From: DATGZX01 sp035296965
GTDB taxonomy: Bacteria > Planctomycetota > Planctomycetia > Gemmatales > Gemmataceae
Assembly: GCA_035296965.1 (NCBI GenBank)
Contig: DATGZX010000022.1
Location: forward strand, 1-57,196
DNA length: 57,196 nt
Direction: 5' to 3'
Below, one piece after another: positions 27,099-34,549 of this stretch. Under the pieces are notes generated by a model. That model searched no databases, was not told where the DNA came from, and worked only from the letters and a program-made list of their open reading frames with translations. Made by a program: the position numbers and the translations under genes. How positions within the stretch are numbered: position 1 is the stretch's first letter; each line of letters opens with the position of its first letter.

Positions 27099-27171
27099 AG
27101 CGTCCAGGGGGATTCGAACCCCCGCATCCACCATGGCAAGGTGGCAGGCTGCCAGGCTACATCATGGACGC
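27099..27171 (-). tRNA. tRNA-Gly(GCC)
   Basis: Acceptor GCGTCCA/TGGACGC with discriminator T. Anticodon stem CCACC/GGTGG with loop TTGCCAT, T-stem GGGGG/CCCCC. Confidence 0.87.
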
Positions 27172-27177
27172 AGGCAG

Positions 27178-27249
27178 TTCCGGGGGTTGGAGTCGAACCA
27201 ACATTGACGGGTTCAGAGCCCGTCGGCCTACCAGTTAGCCGACCCCGGA
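27178..27249 (-). tRNA. tRNA-Gln(CTG)
   Basis: Acceptor TCCGGGG/CCCCGGA with discriminator A. Anticodon stem ACGGG/CCCGT with loop CTCTGAA, T-stem GTTGG/CCAAC. Confidence 0.87.
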
Positions 27250-27256
27250 ATCCTAG

Positions 27257-27328
27257 AGTGCCCTGCGGGAGTTGGACCCGCCTGTCCGGTTTGGAAGACC
27301 GGCGCCTTTGCCGCTCGGCCAAGGGCAC
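27257..27328 (-). tRNA. tRNA-Gly(TCC) with unusual T-loop
   Basis: Acceptor GTGCCCT/AGGGCAC, anticodon stem CCGGT/ACCGG with loop CTTCCAA, T-stem GCGGG/CCCGC. The T-loop reads TCCAACT instead of TTCRANY, so the pseudouridine-55 position is C. Confidence 0.8.
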
Positions 27329-27334
27329 AATCAG

Positions 27335-27420
27335 CGGAAGGAGAGGGAGTCGAACCCTCAAGGGCTATTCGCCTCGTCCCGGTTCGAGCGGGGTGCCATC
27401 GCCTGTTGGCTTGCCCTTCC
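27335..27420 (-). tRNA. tRNA-Ser(CGA)
   Basis: Class II with a long variable arm. Acceptor GGAAGGG/TCCTTCC (one G-T pair), anticodon loop CTCGAAC, outermost anticodon-stem pair C-A mismatched. Confidence 0.85.
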
Positions 27421-27428
27421 GTTTTCAG

Positions 27429-27501
27429 TGGGACCCGAGGGACTTGAACCCTCACCTCGCTGGTTAAGAGCCAGGTATGCTGCCGCTAACACCTGGATCC
27501 C
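27429..27501 (-). tRNA. tRNA-Lys(CTT)
   Basis: Acceptor GGGATCC/GGGTCCC with discriminator A. Anticodon loop CTCTTAA on stem CTGG/CCAG, T-loop TTCAAGT. Confidence 0.87.
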
Positions 27502-27510
27502 GATTTTGAT

Positions 27511-27582
27511 TTGGCCCGGAGGGAATCGAACCCTCGTCTGGCCCTTATAAGAGGCCGGCTCTGCCCGTTGAGCTACAGGCCA
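27511..27582 (-). tRNA. tRNA-Ile(TAT)
   Basis: Acceptor TGGCCTG/CGGGCCA with discriminator A. Anticodon stem GGCCT/GGGCC with loop CTTATAA, T-stem GAGGG/CCCTC. The UAU anticodon would read AUA directly, which most bacteria do with a lysidine-modified CAU tRNA. Confidence 0.84.
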
Positions 27583-27591
27583 GAACGCCGA

Positions 27592-27663
27592 CAGGGTCGG
27601 AGGAAGTCGAACCCTCACATTACCGCTTAAAAGGCGGATACGCTGCCGTTACGCCACAGCCCC
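27592..27663 (-). tRNA. tRNA-Lys(TTT)
   Basis: First gene of the array in the direction of transcription. Anticodon loop CTTTTAA on stem CCGC/GCGG, T-stem GAGGG/TCCTC. Acceptor GGGGCTG/CGACCCT has one C-A mismatch and two wobble pairs. Confidence 0.82.
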
Positions 27664-27725
27664 AAAAGTCTGGCTGTATGCGTTTATGTCGGTTGTGGCG
27701 CATCGATGCCCTCCACGGGGCAAAC

Positions 27726-27755
27726 AAAAAAGCCAGGTATCTCGTGACACCTGGC
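27726..27755 (-). terminator. Rho-independent terminator upstream of the tRNA array
   Basis: On the minus strand GCCAGGT and ACCTGGC (27749-27755 with 27732-27738) form a hairpin followed by six T residues. It ends a minus-strand transcript coming from the right, just before the first tRNA gene, and so insulates the array. Confidence 0.65.
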
Positions 27756-27783
27756 CTTGAAGCATTCCTGAGAGAACCGGGTG

Positions 27784-27888
27784 TCAGCAGCGCAAGGGGA
27801 TCACGGGCAGCGACGACGCCTGTTGAGCGCCGCCGATGCTACTCGCATCTATGCGATCAGAATTCCACTCGCGGCCAAGGAGAGTCAT
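27784..27888 (-). CDS. Possible small protein (34 residues) upstream of the tRNA array
   Basis: ATG 27888 is preceded by TGAGGAACCG (GAGGA with five to six bases of spacing). The 34-residue frame begins MTLLGREWNSDRIDASSIGG and ends 29 bp before a terminator on the same strand. A ribosome binding site, a short frame and a terminator in this order suggest a real transcript. The peptide belongs to no family I know, and a non-coding RNA is an alternative. Confidence 0.3.
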   Translation of the reverse strand: MTLLGREWNSDRIDASSIGGAQQASSLPVIPLRC

Positions 27889-28156
27889 CGGTTCCTCACT
27901 ACTTTCGATCGACCGGCCGGGCGCATTCAGCATCGGCCCTATTCACGTGGACTTAGGCTTAGATGCCGGGACCCGGTTTGGGGTTCACGAAAATCCAGAT
28001 TTTCATCCGAGCAAATCGAAAAATGCGGATAGAGCCGGAGGGCTCTGGACGACTTGACCAAGCGCGATTACCTTCACAGCTGGCTAGGACTGAACTCAAT
28101 CCCCGATGGGAATAGGATCTCCAAGCGAGCCCGAGGCCAGGTCAACGAGAACCAAG

Positions 28157-28714
28157 ATGAATCGATCGCTCCCGGCAGCTCTTCTGGTCATGGCCATCCT
28201 CAGTCTGGTGTGCGGCTCCTTCTGGTCGTGCTGCAATGTGTTGGGCCTCGTATCGCCGGATTACTTCATCGAAAATGCCGCCCCCGATGAAGCTGCCGAA
28301 ACGGCTGAGCAAAAGTCGGAGCCGGGATGGAGTGCCACGTGGGGCCCACGAATTATGTGGGTGAGTTCCCTGGTGGAACTACCGATAGGAATTCTCATGT
28401 TGGTCGTCGGAGTGGGTCTCCTCCGGCGCTGGAGCTGGGCGCGCACCGGCGCCAAAGTGTGCGCTTACCTCGTCATCCTTGGTTGCTTATGGGCGATTCC
28501 TCTCACGTTGTGGGAGTGGCAGCTGCAGACGGAGCCCTCTGCAGATTGGGGAGACCTCATCGGAAAGGTGACGATGGCGTTCGCTTCCATTGCCCAAATT
28601 GTGGCGATTGTTCTTTGGATGGCCTACGCGGTTGCCATGCTGATTGTCTTGAGAGGATCTACAACGAAGGCGGCGTTTGCCGAGAGCCAACGGGGACGAG
28701 ATCTCTATCGCTGA
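28157..28714 (+). CDS. Hypothetical membrane protein, three membrane segments
   Basis: A 185-residue protein from ATG 28157. The first segment (PAALLVMAILSLVCGSFWSC) may be a signal anchor. An acidic Glu/Ala-rich loop (about 35-55) follows, then segments near 70-95, 105-125 and 145-170. No family is recognised. It resembles small integral membrane proteins of Planctomycetota annotated as hypothetical. An earlier start at 28106 would add 17 polar residues and is less likely. The stretch between the tRNA array and this gene (27889-28156) shows nothing else clear. Confidence 0.6.
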   Translation: MNRSLPAALLVMAILSLVCGSFWSCCNVLGLVSPDYFIENAAPDEAAETAEQKSEPGWSATWGPRIMWVSSLVELPIGILMLVVGVGLLRRWSWARTGAKVCAYLVILGCLWAIPLTLWEWQLQTEPSADWGDLIGKVTMAFASIAQIVAIVLWMAYAVAMLIVLRGSTTKAAFAESQRGRDLYR

Positions 28715-29185
28715 CCTTTGCGAGCATTGCCGGTGTCCGGTGAACCCCTATATCGATGCGTCCTTGAGTGGCAACTCAGCCCGGTCGCTCGCTTGCTGGT
28801 CGAGCGCCTTGCGGCTCGGGCCGAGCAGGTGGATGCTTTAGCAGCCGCCCTGCCGGAGAAACTGGCGGCCAGCCGGGCGCTGTGTACCGCCAAACCGGTC
28901 AAGCTTTCGCGCTAATAGCGCCGCACCGTCGCCTTCTTCGATCGGGATGCACAGAAAGCGGCGGCGGAACTTCCTGCGAGCCTCGCCAAGATGACAAGCG
29001 AATCGCAATTGTTACGGATCGCCCTTATCAGCGGTGTTCGGCCTCGAGATTTAGTGGCCGATCTTCCCGCCCTTTGCTATTTCTTCATTAGCGAATTTAA
29101 ACGCTTGACAGTTAGGCTTTTGACTGTCATGCTAATTGGGTGCCCTTGCCAAGCGGGCCTGTGCGTCGCTCCGCACAGGCGTTGA
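28715..29185 (+). pseudogene. Probable gene remnant with two tandem stops
   Basis: One frame reads as protein over about 470 bp: EPLYRCVLEWQLSPVARLLV and then AEQVDALAAALPEKLAASRA. It meets TAA-TAG at 28913-28918, then goes on in the same frame as RRTVAFFDRDAQKAAAELPA and ESQLLRIALISGVRPRDLVA. The amphipathic, Ala/Leu-rich pattern and frame continuity suggest a decayed helical protein gene. I recognise no family. The later part may simply be the leader of the next gene. Confidence 0.3.
29157..29180 (+). promoter_or_regulatory. Leader hairpin upstream of the PEP-CTERM gene
   Basis: GCCTGTGCG (29157-29165) and CGCACAGGC (29172-29180) form a perfect 9-bp stem with a 6-nt loop, 41 bp before the start of the next gene. 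It lacks a T-run, so it looks like a 5' leader structure or protein-binding site more than a terminator. TTGACA at 29105-29110 could be a -35 element of the same promoter. Confidence 0.45.
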
Positions 29186-29221
29186 CCACGCGCACTATCA
29201 ACAAAGAAGGGGTATCGGCAC

Positions 29222-29878
29222 ATGAGATCCAAAAAACTGACGTGGCCTATTATGTTGGGCGTCTGCGCCTGGTTGGTGCTGCCCGCGGTCCCTGCCCGCG
29301 CTGGGGTATTGCTGTCCACGCTACTCCACCCTGGCGCAACTATCAGCTCGGGTGGGCTGACATTCAGTCACTTCGCCTATTCCAAAACGGGCAGCATGCC
29401 CTCTCCGTCGACAGTTACCGTGAATCCCATCCTGTTGAGCGGCAACTATGGCTTGCAATTTGTAGGAGCATTTACGACCCCGAAGGGCTCCACGGCCGAC
29501 GCCTTGATTACCTACAAGGTTACCGTCACGTCGGGCGCCCCCGTTAGTTCGGCGCTGCTGACCGGCAACCCCAAGGTAACTGGGGGGACGGGCGATATGT
29601 TTGTTGTCGACAGTTTCACTCCGACTAATCCGGCTAGCATGTTTATCTACAGTATCAGCCCTGGTCCCACGGTCGATTCGGCCAGCGTCAATTTCGGCAA
29701 GGGCCTCACGAGCTTTAGCGCTCAAAAGGACATAGAAGCCATCAGCCGAACGGGCGTAGCCTCGGTCGGGTTCCTCGATCAGACGTACCACACGATTCCT
29801 GAACCTCATTCCGCGATCCTGGCAGGGCTGGGAATGGCGGGCCTGGCAGGATTTGTTTGGCGGCGGAAATTGGCATAG
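29222..29878 (+). CDS. PEP-CTERM sorting-signal protein
   Basis: A 218-residue secreted protein. The signal peptide (MRSKKLTWPIMLGVCAWLVL) ends near PARAG. A beta-rich domain without a known fold follows (about 30-190). The C-terminal tripartite sorting signal is IPEPHSAILAGLGMAGLAGF then VWRRKLA (Pro-Glu-Pro, membrane helix, basic end). An exosortase should cleave it and attach it to the cell surface or exopolysaccharide. No exosortase gene is in the window. A terminator lies 21 bp after the stop, so it is monocistronic. Confidence 0.88.
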   Translation: MRSKKLTWPIMLGVCAWLVLPAVPARAGVLLSTLLHPGATISSGGLTFSHFAYSKTGSMPSPSTVTVNPILLSGNYGLQFVGAFTTPKGSTADALITYKVTVTSGAPVSSALLTGNPKVTGGTGDMFVVDSFTPTNPASMFIYSISPGPTVDSASVNFGKGLTSFSAQKDIEAISRTGVASVGFLDQTYHTIPEPHSAILAGLGMAGLAGFVWRRKLA

Positions 29879-29899
29879 GGCCGTAGAATAGAATCACGC

Positions 29900-29956
29900 A
29901 AGCGCTCTCGCGAAATGCCTTACCCCCTTCAGGCTCTTTGCGAGAGCGCTTTTTTT
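29900..29956 (+). terminator. Rho-independent terminator after the PEP-CTERM gene
   Basis: AAGCGCTCTCGC at 29900-29911 pairs perfectly with GCGAGAGCGCTT at 29940-29951 and is followed by a run of seven T (29950-29956). Confidence 0.8.
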
Positions 29957-30296
29957 GCGCTTCCTGAGTTTCCACCTGCGCCAGCAGCCGGCGAAATGAT
30001 GCCTGCAAGCGCGCCGCATTCCACGTCTATCGTTCTGTCTGTCAGCGCCCCTGGCAACAGGTGGGAAAAAACCCACACTGACTCTGACCGGCGAATTTCC
30101 GCGGTTTGCTTTCATTCCGGGGGCTTGCTCTGGTATAAGTGAACCAAGCTGTTCCGCTTCTACTCCAACGTCGATCTGAGACTCGATTGGCCACGCACCT
30201 TGGCCATGACGGGTCCTGTCACGATCCTCGTAGTTATTGGATTGCACTATCTCCAGAAATGGGGAGCAAGTCCCGAATTTTGGCATGGGGGTGTTC
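29957..30296. other. Intergenic stretch, nothing recognised
   Basis: About 340 bp between the PEP-CTERM terminator and the next small gene. I see no coding frame with a ribosome binding site and no clear repeat. Confidence 0.4.
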
Positions 30297-30611
30297 ATGA
30301 TCCGTTCCAATCTGGGCCAGCGGCTCATCGGCCTGCTGGCTTTTGCTGGGGGTCTTGGTCTCACCGGTTGGGTCTGGCACACAGCGCTGACTGAAGGAGA
30401 GTATTATCGTAAGGCCGCGGCGCTGCCTCCTCTATTAGCAGTCTTCGGGTTGGGGCTGCTCCTGTTCCCCATTGACGTGGAAAAACTGAAGGCGGAGCAC
30501 GGCGTTGAAAAGTTCGAGAGCTGGCACCAGATGCCGTTGGAGTGGAAGGTGTTGCTCTTCGTGGCGTTGGCAGCTGCTCTTGGCAACTGGTATGCAATCG
30601 CGCAGCTCTAA
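30297..30611 (+). CDS. Hypothetical small membrane protein
   Basis: A 104-residue protein from ATG 30297 with GGGGG five bases upstream. Three hydrophobic stretches (about 8-26, 38-60 and 83-100) flank a charged loop EKLKAEHGVEKFESWHQMP. No family is recognised. ATG 30285 is an alternative start. The gene stands alone, and no function can be proposed from the sequence. Confidence 0.6.
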   Translation: MIRSNLGQRLIGLLAFAGGLGLTGWVWHTALTEGEYYRKAAALPPLLAVFGLGLLLFPIDVEKLKAEHGVEKFESWHQMPLEWKVLLFVALAAALGNWYAIAQL

Positions 30612-30926
30612 GGGCATGTAACTTGTCCGTGGCCTGTCTGATCTCGTTGACCTTGCCTTGGTCTCCGTGTTCACTAACTGCTTCACGCCGGTGCGGGAGC
30701 GAATGGATATCCAGCGCTGATGCGATGAATGCAGCCGTGAAGGAATGAGCCGCACCGGTGGTAATGAATTTGCCGTGTACCCAAACTCGGCAGGATGGGA
30801 ATTTGCTGCGTCCAAGGCAGACAAGGAGAGGCCTTCAGGCGACAATGCGGGTTTGAGCCAGGGAAGATGTCCAGCGCGTCTTCGCCAGGTTCACCGTCAT
30901 TTTCGTCGAGGACCGCGGGGGACTCC
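30612..30926. other. Intergenic stretch, nothing recognised
   Basis: About 315 bp before the DUF11 gene. The open frame of that gene extends upstream to 30795 without a signal peptide or ribosome binding site, so I treat this part as untranslated. Confidence 0.4.
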
Positions 30927-32552
30927 ATGACTGCTTTGCCACGACTCGCTGGGCTGATCCTTGTCGGGCTGCTGGGAAACCTGACTGCCAATCTGCTGCC
31001 AACGGACGCCCGGCTGCTGGCGCAACAAGGCGACGACTGCGGACCAGCATTGGCACCTCTACCGAACATCGAGCCGCCGCCAGCCGAGGAAGTCGTGTTG
31101 CCAGCGCCGCGGCCGGTCGCGGAGGCACGGGCTCCTGCGGAACCGCCAACGCCCGTCGTGGCCGTGCGCGTACGCGTGCCGGCCTCGGTGAATGCCGGCG
31201 AGGAGATTGAATACCGCATTTGCGTCGAGAATTGCTCTGCAGCAGCGGCCCACCATGTGTTGCTGCGCAACCCGCTGCCGGCCAATGCGCGGCTGGTGCG
31301 TTCCTGGCCGGCACCAACGACCAGCGATCCCGAGCTGACCTGGAAAATAGGAACTCTCGAGGCCTGGGACAAGCGCGAGATCATTTTGGTCCTTACCCCC
31401 ACGAGCCCCGACGAGGTCAAGAACTGCGCTCGCGTTCAGTTCGAGCATGGCCAGTGCGTCAGCACCAAGATCATCCCACCGTCCATGCGCATCGAAAAGA
31501 ACGGACCCAAGCAAGCGTTTTTGCACGACAGGCTGAAGTATCAGCTTGTTCTTACCAACACCGGCCCGACCGACATTGCCAACATTCAGCTGATCGACAT
31601 CCTGCCTGCGGGATTGGAGCATGCCGACAAGAAAGAACGGCTCACGTGGATCCTTGGAACCCTGGCTCCCGGAAAGAGTCGTAGCGTCGAGTACGAGGTG
31701 ACGGCCGTGAGGACGGGCCATTTGTGCAACAAGGTCGTTGTGGCCGCAGCCGGCGGCAGCGTGCGTGACGAACAGGAAAACTGTATCGATGTCAGTGAAG
31801 CAAAACTTGGCTTAACGATGTCCGGTCCCAAGCGGCGCTACCTCAACATGCCGGCAACCTATGAACTTACGGTGAGCAACACTGGTTCCGCAACGCTCAA
31901 GAACGTGGGTATCCGAAACCCGATGCCTGGGCACACTTCGTTCATCCGGGCAAGTGACGGGGGCGAGCTGGCTGGCGATCAGGTCCAGTGGCAAATCGGC
32001 GCTATCGCCCCGGGCGAAACCAGCACCGTGCAGCTGGTTCTGACTGCAACCGAAGCAGGACGCATTTGCAATCGGGCGATGGTCAGTGCCGAGCCTGGAG
32101 TGACGGCTGCCGATGAAGTTTGCACTGTCTTCGACGGGCAGTCGGCACTGTCGCTGGACGTCAAGCATAGCGACGACCCAGTGCCCGTCGGTGGCACGAC
32201 TACGTATACCATCACGGTAGGGAACGACGGCACGAACGTGGCCGCCAGAGTCAACATCGTGGCCACGGTGCCCGATCAGATGAACGTGGTTCGAGCAGAA
32301 CCGCCGCAAAATCGCCAGGACGGGCAAAAAGTGATCTATGACCCGATGACGATACCTGCGGGTGGCGTGGTGCACTATACGATTGAGGTAAAGGCGCGCA
32401 AGAACGGCGATGTCCGCTTCAAGGTAGAGATGTCGGGAGATGGATTGACGGCCGGGCCGGTGATGCAGGAAGAAAGCACGACGATCTACGCCGATCTGCC
32501 CACGGTGCGGCGCAAGCACACGCTGGAAAAGCCGTCTGCCGCCCAGCCATGA
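30927..32552 (+). CDS. Secreted protein with four DUF11/CARDB-like repeats
   Basis: A 541-residue protein with a signal peptide (MTALPRLAGLILVGLLGNLT). A Pro/Ala-rich linker leads to four immunoglobulin-like DUF11 modules. They start near VRVRVPASVNAGEEIEYRI, MRIEKNGPKQAFLHDRLKY, LGLTMSGPKRRYLNMPATYE and LSLDVKHSDDPVPVGGTTTY. Each has the NxGxxxAxxVxxxxxLPxG pattern, and the first three end in IGTLxxG-type strands and a Cys-rich turn. Such proteins are usually surface or cell-wall structural proteins in Planctomycetota. The start at 30927 is chosen because it opens the signal peptide. A 35-bp inverted-repeat element follows the stop. Confidence 0.85.
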   Translation: MTALPRLAGLILVGLLGNLTANLLPTDARLLAQQGDDCGPALAPLPNIEPPPAEEVVLPAPRPVAEARAPAEPPTPVVAVRVRVPASVNAGEEIEYRICVENCSAAAAHHVLLRNPLPANARLVRSWPAPTTSDPELTWKIGTLEAWDKREIILVLTPTSPDEVKNCARVQFEHGQCVSTKIIPPSMRIEKNGPKQAFLHDRLKYQLVLTNTGPTDIANIQLIDILPAGLEHADKKERLTWILGTLAPGKSRSVEYEVTAVRTGHLCNKVVVAAAGGSVRDEQENCIDVSEAKLGLTMSGPKRRYLNMPATYELTVSNTGSATLKNVGIRNPMPGHTSFIRASDGGELAGDQVQWQIGAIAPGETSTVQLVLTATEAGRICNRAMVSAEPGVTAADEVCTVFDGQSALSLDVKHSDDPVPVGGTTTYTITVGNDGTNVAARVNIVATVPDQMNVVRAEPPQNRQDGQKVIYDPMTIPAGGVVHYTIEVKARKNGDVRFKVEMSGDGLTAGPVMQEESTTIYADLPTVRRKHTLEKPSAAQP

Positions 32553-32563
32553 CGGCCGGGAAC

Positions 32564-32684
32564 CCTGGGAGCCTGCTGAAAAAGGGGTCTGACCCCCTCC
32601 CCCAAGGGTGGTAGATCCCCAAAAAAGCTGGAAATGAGTGAAGCTCCGTAGGGGGTCAGACCCCTTTTTCAGCAGGCTCCCAGG
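32564..32684. repeat. MITE-like element with perfect 35-bp inverted repeats
   Basis: Left arm 32564-32598 and right arm 32650-32684 are perfect reverse complements (35 of 35). Each is built of TGGGAGCCTGCTGAAAAAGG and GGTCTGACCCCC, itself palindromic. The 51-bp middle holds AGGGTGGTAGA, which recurs directly after the right arm. A stable hairpin with an internal AAAAA/TTTTT pair may also act as a terminator for the DUF11 gene. Confidence 0.85.
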
Positions 32685-32698
32685 AGGGTGGTAGAGCG

Positions 32699-33145
32699 AT
32701 GCTTCAGTTTGCGGGCGACAAAGAGCTAACCCAATCTCCGAGTGTCCTCTGGAGCAAGCTGAGCGACGCGCGCTTCTTGGTGAAGTGCATTCCCGGCGTC
32801 GAAGCGACGGCCGTCGCGGAGCAGGGGAAAGCTGTATGTACCCTGCGGCCCGGTTTTGCATTCGTGCGCGGGACGTTGGAGCTGACGCTCATCGTGGCGG
32901 ACACCGTCGCGGAGCAATCGATCCGATTGCTGTTGCATGGCAAGGGGATTGGCTCGACCAACGACGTGGAAGCAAACCTGAATCTTGTGCCGCAACCGAA
33001 CGGCACGCGGGTGCATTGGGTGGCGGAAATCAAGAGCCTCGGCGGCTTGCTCAAGGCGGTCCCGCAGGGCTTGATCAAAGCTTCGGCGCAAAAAGTGATT
33101 GCGGATGCTGTGGCGGCGATCGAAGCCAAGCTGCAAGAGGCGTAG
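32699..33145 (+). CDS. CoxG-like SRPBCC-family protein
   Basis: A 148-residue protein of the carbon monoxide dehydrogenase subunit G type. It begins with MLQFAGDKELTQSPSVLWSK, followed by LSDARFLVKCIPGVE, then an antiparallel sheet and a C-terminal helix LIKASAQKVIADAVAAIEAK. The fold is START/SRPBCC with a hydrophobic pocket. In CO-oxidising bacteria CoxG helps anchor or mature the dehydrogenase. No cox genes are in the window, so the role here is open. AGGAGGG lies upstream of the ATG, directly after the inverted-repeat element. Confidence 0.83.
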   Translation: MLQFAGDKELTQSPSVLWSKLSDARFLVKCIPGVEATAVAEQGKAVCTLRPGFAFVRGTLELTLIVADTVAEQSIRLLLHGKGIGSTNDVEANLNLVPQPNGTRVHWVAEIKSLGGLLKAVPQGLIKASAQKVIADAVAAIEAKLQEA

Positions 33146-33186
33146 GACAGATTTCCTAATCTGTCCGGTCAGGTTGGAAACCTGAC

Positions 33187-34362
33187 CTACTTGAATGCCT
33201 CGTATTCCTTTCCTAGCACGGCCGCCGCAACTTTAAGCTTCAGAATCTCATCTGTGCCTTCATAAATTCGGCAGACGCGCACATCCTGGAGATGGCGCCC
33301 GGGGCGGTAGAGGGTGGACCAACCGCGGCCGCCGAAGACCTGGACGGCTCGGTCGGCAGCATCCCAGGCGGCATTGGACGCGAACAACTTGGCCTGGGCC
33401 GACAACAATTCCGCCCGCGCCTTGAGAGCGCCGTTACCCGGCTCGGCATTGCTGGCGTCTTTGGCCTCCGCGGCGCGAAGCACTAACGATTCCGAAGCCA
33501 GACGATCCATCTCGATCCCGGCGATGTGCTCCTGCACTAGTTGATGCTTGGCGATAGGCTTGCCATGCTGCTGGCGCTCCTTGGCATAAGTAATCGCCTC
33601 CGCCAGGCAGTCCTCGATCACACCGAGGCATCCCGCGGCGACACTGAGCCGGCCGGCTACCAGCGTCCCCATGGCAATGCGAAATCCGTCGCCTTCCTTT
33701 CCCAGCATGTTGGCAACAGGCACTGCATAGTCGGTCAGCTCGAACATCGCGGTGTTGGCCGTCGGCATACCCATCTTGGCCGTCAAATCCTCGCGAGCGA
33801 AGCCAGGGCCGTCGACTGCATCAATGATAAAGGCGCTGATCCGCCCCGTCCGCCCCTTCGGATAGGCGAAGGTCACGATGGCACCGGCGATGCCCGCATT
33901 GGAAATGAGGTACTTCACGCCGTTGAGCAAGAAATGGTCGCCCTTGCGCTCGTAGGTCATTTGCATTTCAAGCGGATTGCTGCCGGCCTCAGGCTCGGTG
34001 AGTCCGAACGCCAGGATCTTGTCGCCGCGGACGGCAGCCGTGAGATAACGGCGTTTCTGTTCTTCGTTGCCCCAGGTGAGGATGGGGTATTCGCCGATGG
34101 AGGTGTGACCGGAGAAAAAAGTGCGAACGCCTGTCCCTTCCCTGCCAAGTCTAGTGAGCGCTCGGGCGTAGGTGACCGTATCGGCGCCGCGGCCGCCGTA
34201 GATCTCCGGCACAATCATGCCGAGGAGGTTATATTTGCGGCCGAGGGGCAAGACCTCGCTGTTGAACTTATGTTCAACATAGCAAAGCTCCTCGATGGGT
34301 CGAATCTCTTCGCAGAAGGCTTCCACATCCGCGAGCAATCGAGCTTGATCGGCCGGGCTCAT
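33187..34362 (-). CDS. Acyl-CoA dehydrogenase
   Basis: A 391-residue FAD enzyme that makes the alpha-beta double bond in an acyl-CoA thioester. The FAD/substrate signature is FGLTEPEAGSNPLEMQMTYE, followed by KYLISNAGIAGAIVTFAYP. The C-terminal signature is QVFGGRGWSTLYRPGRHLQD then VCRIYEGTDEILKLKVA, where the Glu of YEGT (about 368) is in the place of the catalytic base. The ATG at 34362 follows GGAGG by nine bases. It is next to an aldo/keto reductase gene on the other strand, and no beta-oxidation operon is seen. The acyl substrate is unknown. Confidence 0.93.
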   Translation of the reverse strand: MSPADQARLLADVEAFCEEIRPIEELCYVEHKFNSEVLPLGRKYNLLGMIVPEIYGGRGADTVTYARALTRLGREGTGVRTFFSGHTSIGEYPILTWGNEEQKRRYLTAAVRGDKILAFGLTEPEAGSNPLEMQMTYERKGDHFLLNGVKYLISNAGIAGAIVTFAYPKGRTGRISAFIIDAVDGPGFAREDLTAKMGMPTANTAMFELTDYAVPVANMLGKEGDGFRIAMGTLVAGRLSVAAGCLGVIEDCLAEAITYAKERQQHGKPIAKHQLVQEHIAGIEMDRLASESLVLRAAEAKDASNAEPGNGALKARAELLSAQAKLFASNAAWDAADRAVQVFGGRGWSTLYRPGRHLQDVRVCRIYEGTDEILKLKVAAAVLGKEYEAFK

Positions 34363-34440
34363 GAACTTCCGCCTCCAATGGGACGAATGCACAATGGGAT
34401 TAGTCTAGCCACCGGCCGGCGCTCGGCTATGCCTCTTCAG

Positions 34441-34505
34441 CCTCCCTCTCTCCCGTACTCGGGGGTGGGGGGATATGTCCTATAGGACCCATGTGACCTA
34501 TGATC
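34441..34505. repeat. Degenerate palindromic repeat between divergent genes
   Basis: CTCTCCCGTACTCGGGGGTG resembles half of the family 1 core. It is followed by a second short palindrome, TGTCCTATAGGACCCATG. It fills most of the promoter space between the acyl-CoA dehydrogenase and the aldo/keto reductase genes. Confidence 0.5.
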
Positions 34506-34549
34506 ACCCTTGACTTGGGGAACGGCCTGCACCCGCTCAGGAGAACGCA

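Noticed and set aside
26193..27618. Long open frames on both strands across the tRNA region (for example 27024-27467 plus and 26757-27134 minus)
   Set aside because: They run straight through well-folded tRNA genes. The recurring GFEPT/GVEPT-like phrases come from the conserved T-loop read as codons. These are false genes.
26228..27663. Search for an amber-suppressor (CTA) or selenocysteine (TCA) tRNA in the array
   Set aside because: All sixteen anticodon loops were read and none is CTA or TCA. Such tRNAs may exist elsewhere in the genome.
29157..29180. Leader hairpin considered as a riboswitch
   Set aside because: It is a single simple stem-loop without the conserved core of any riboswitch class I know. 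Kept only as a leader hairpin.
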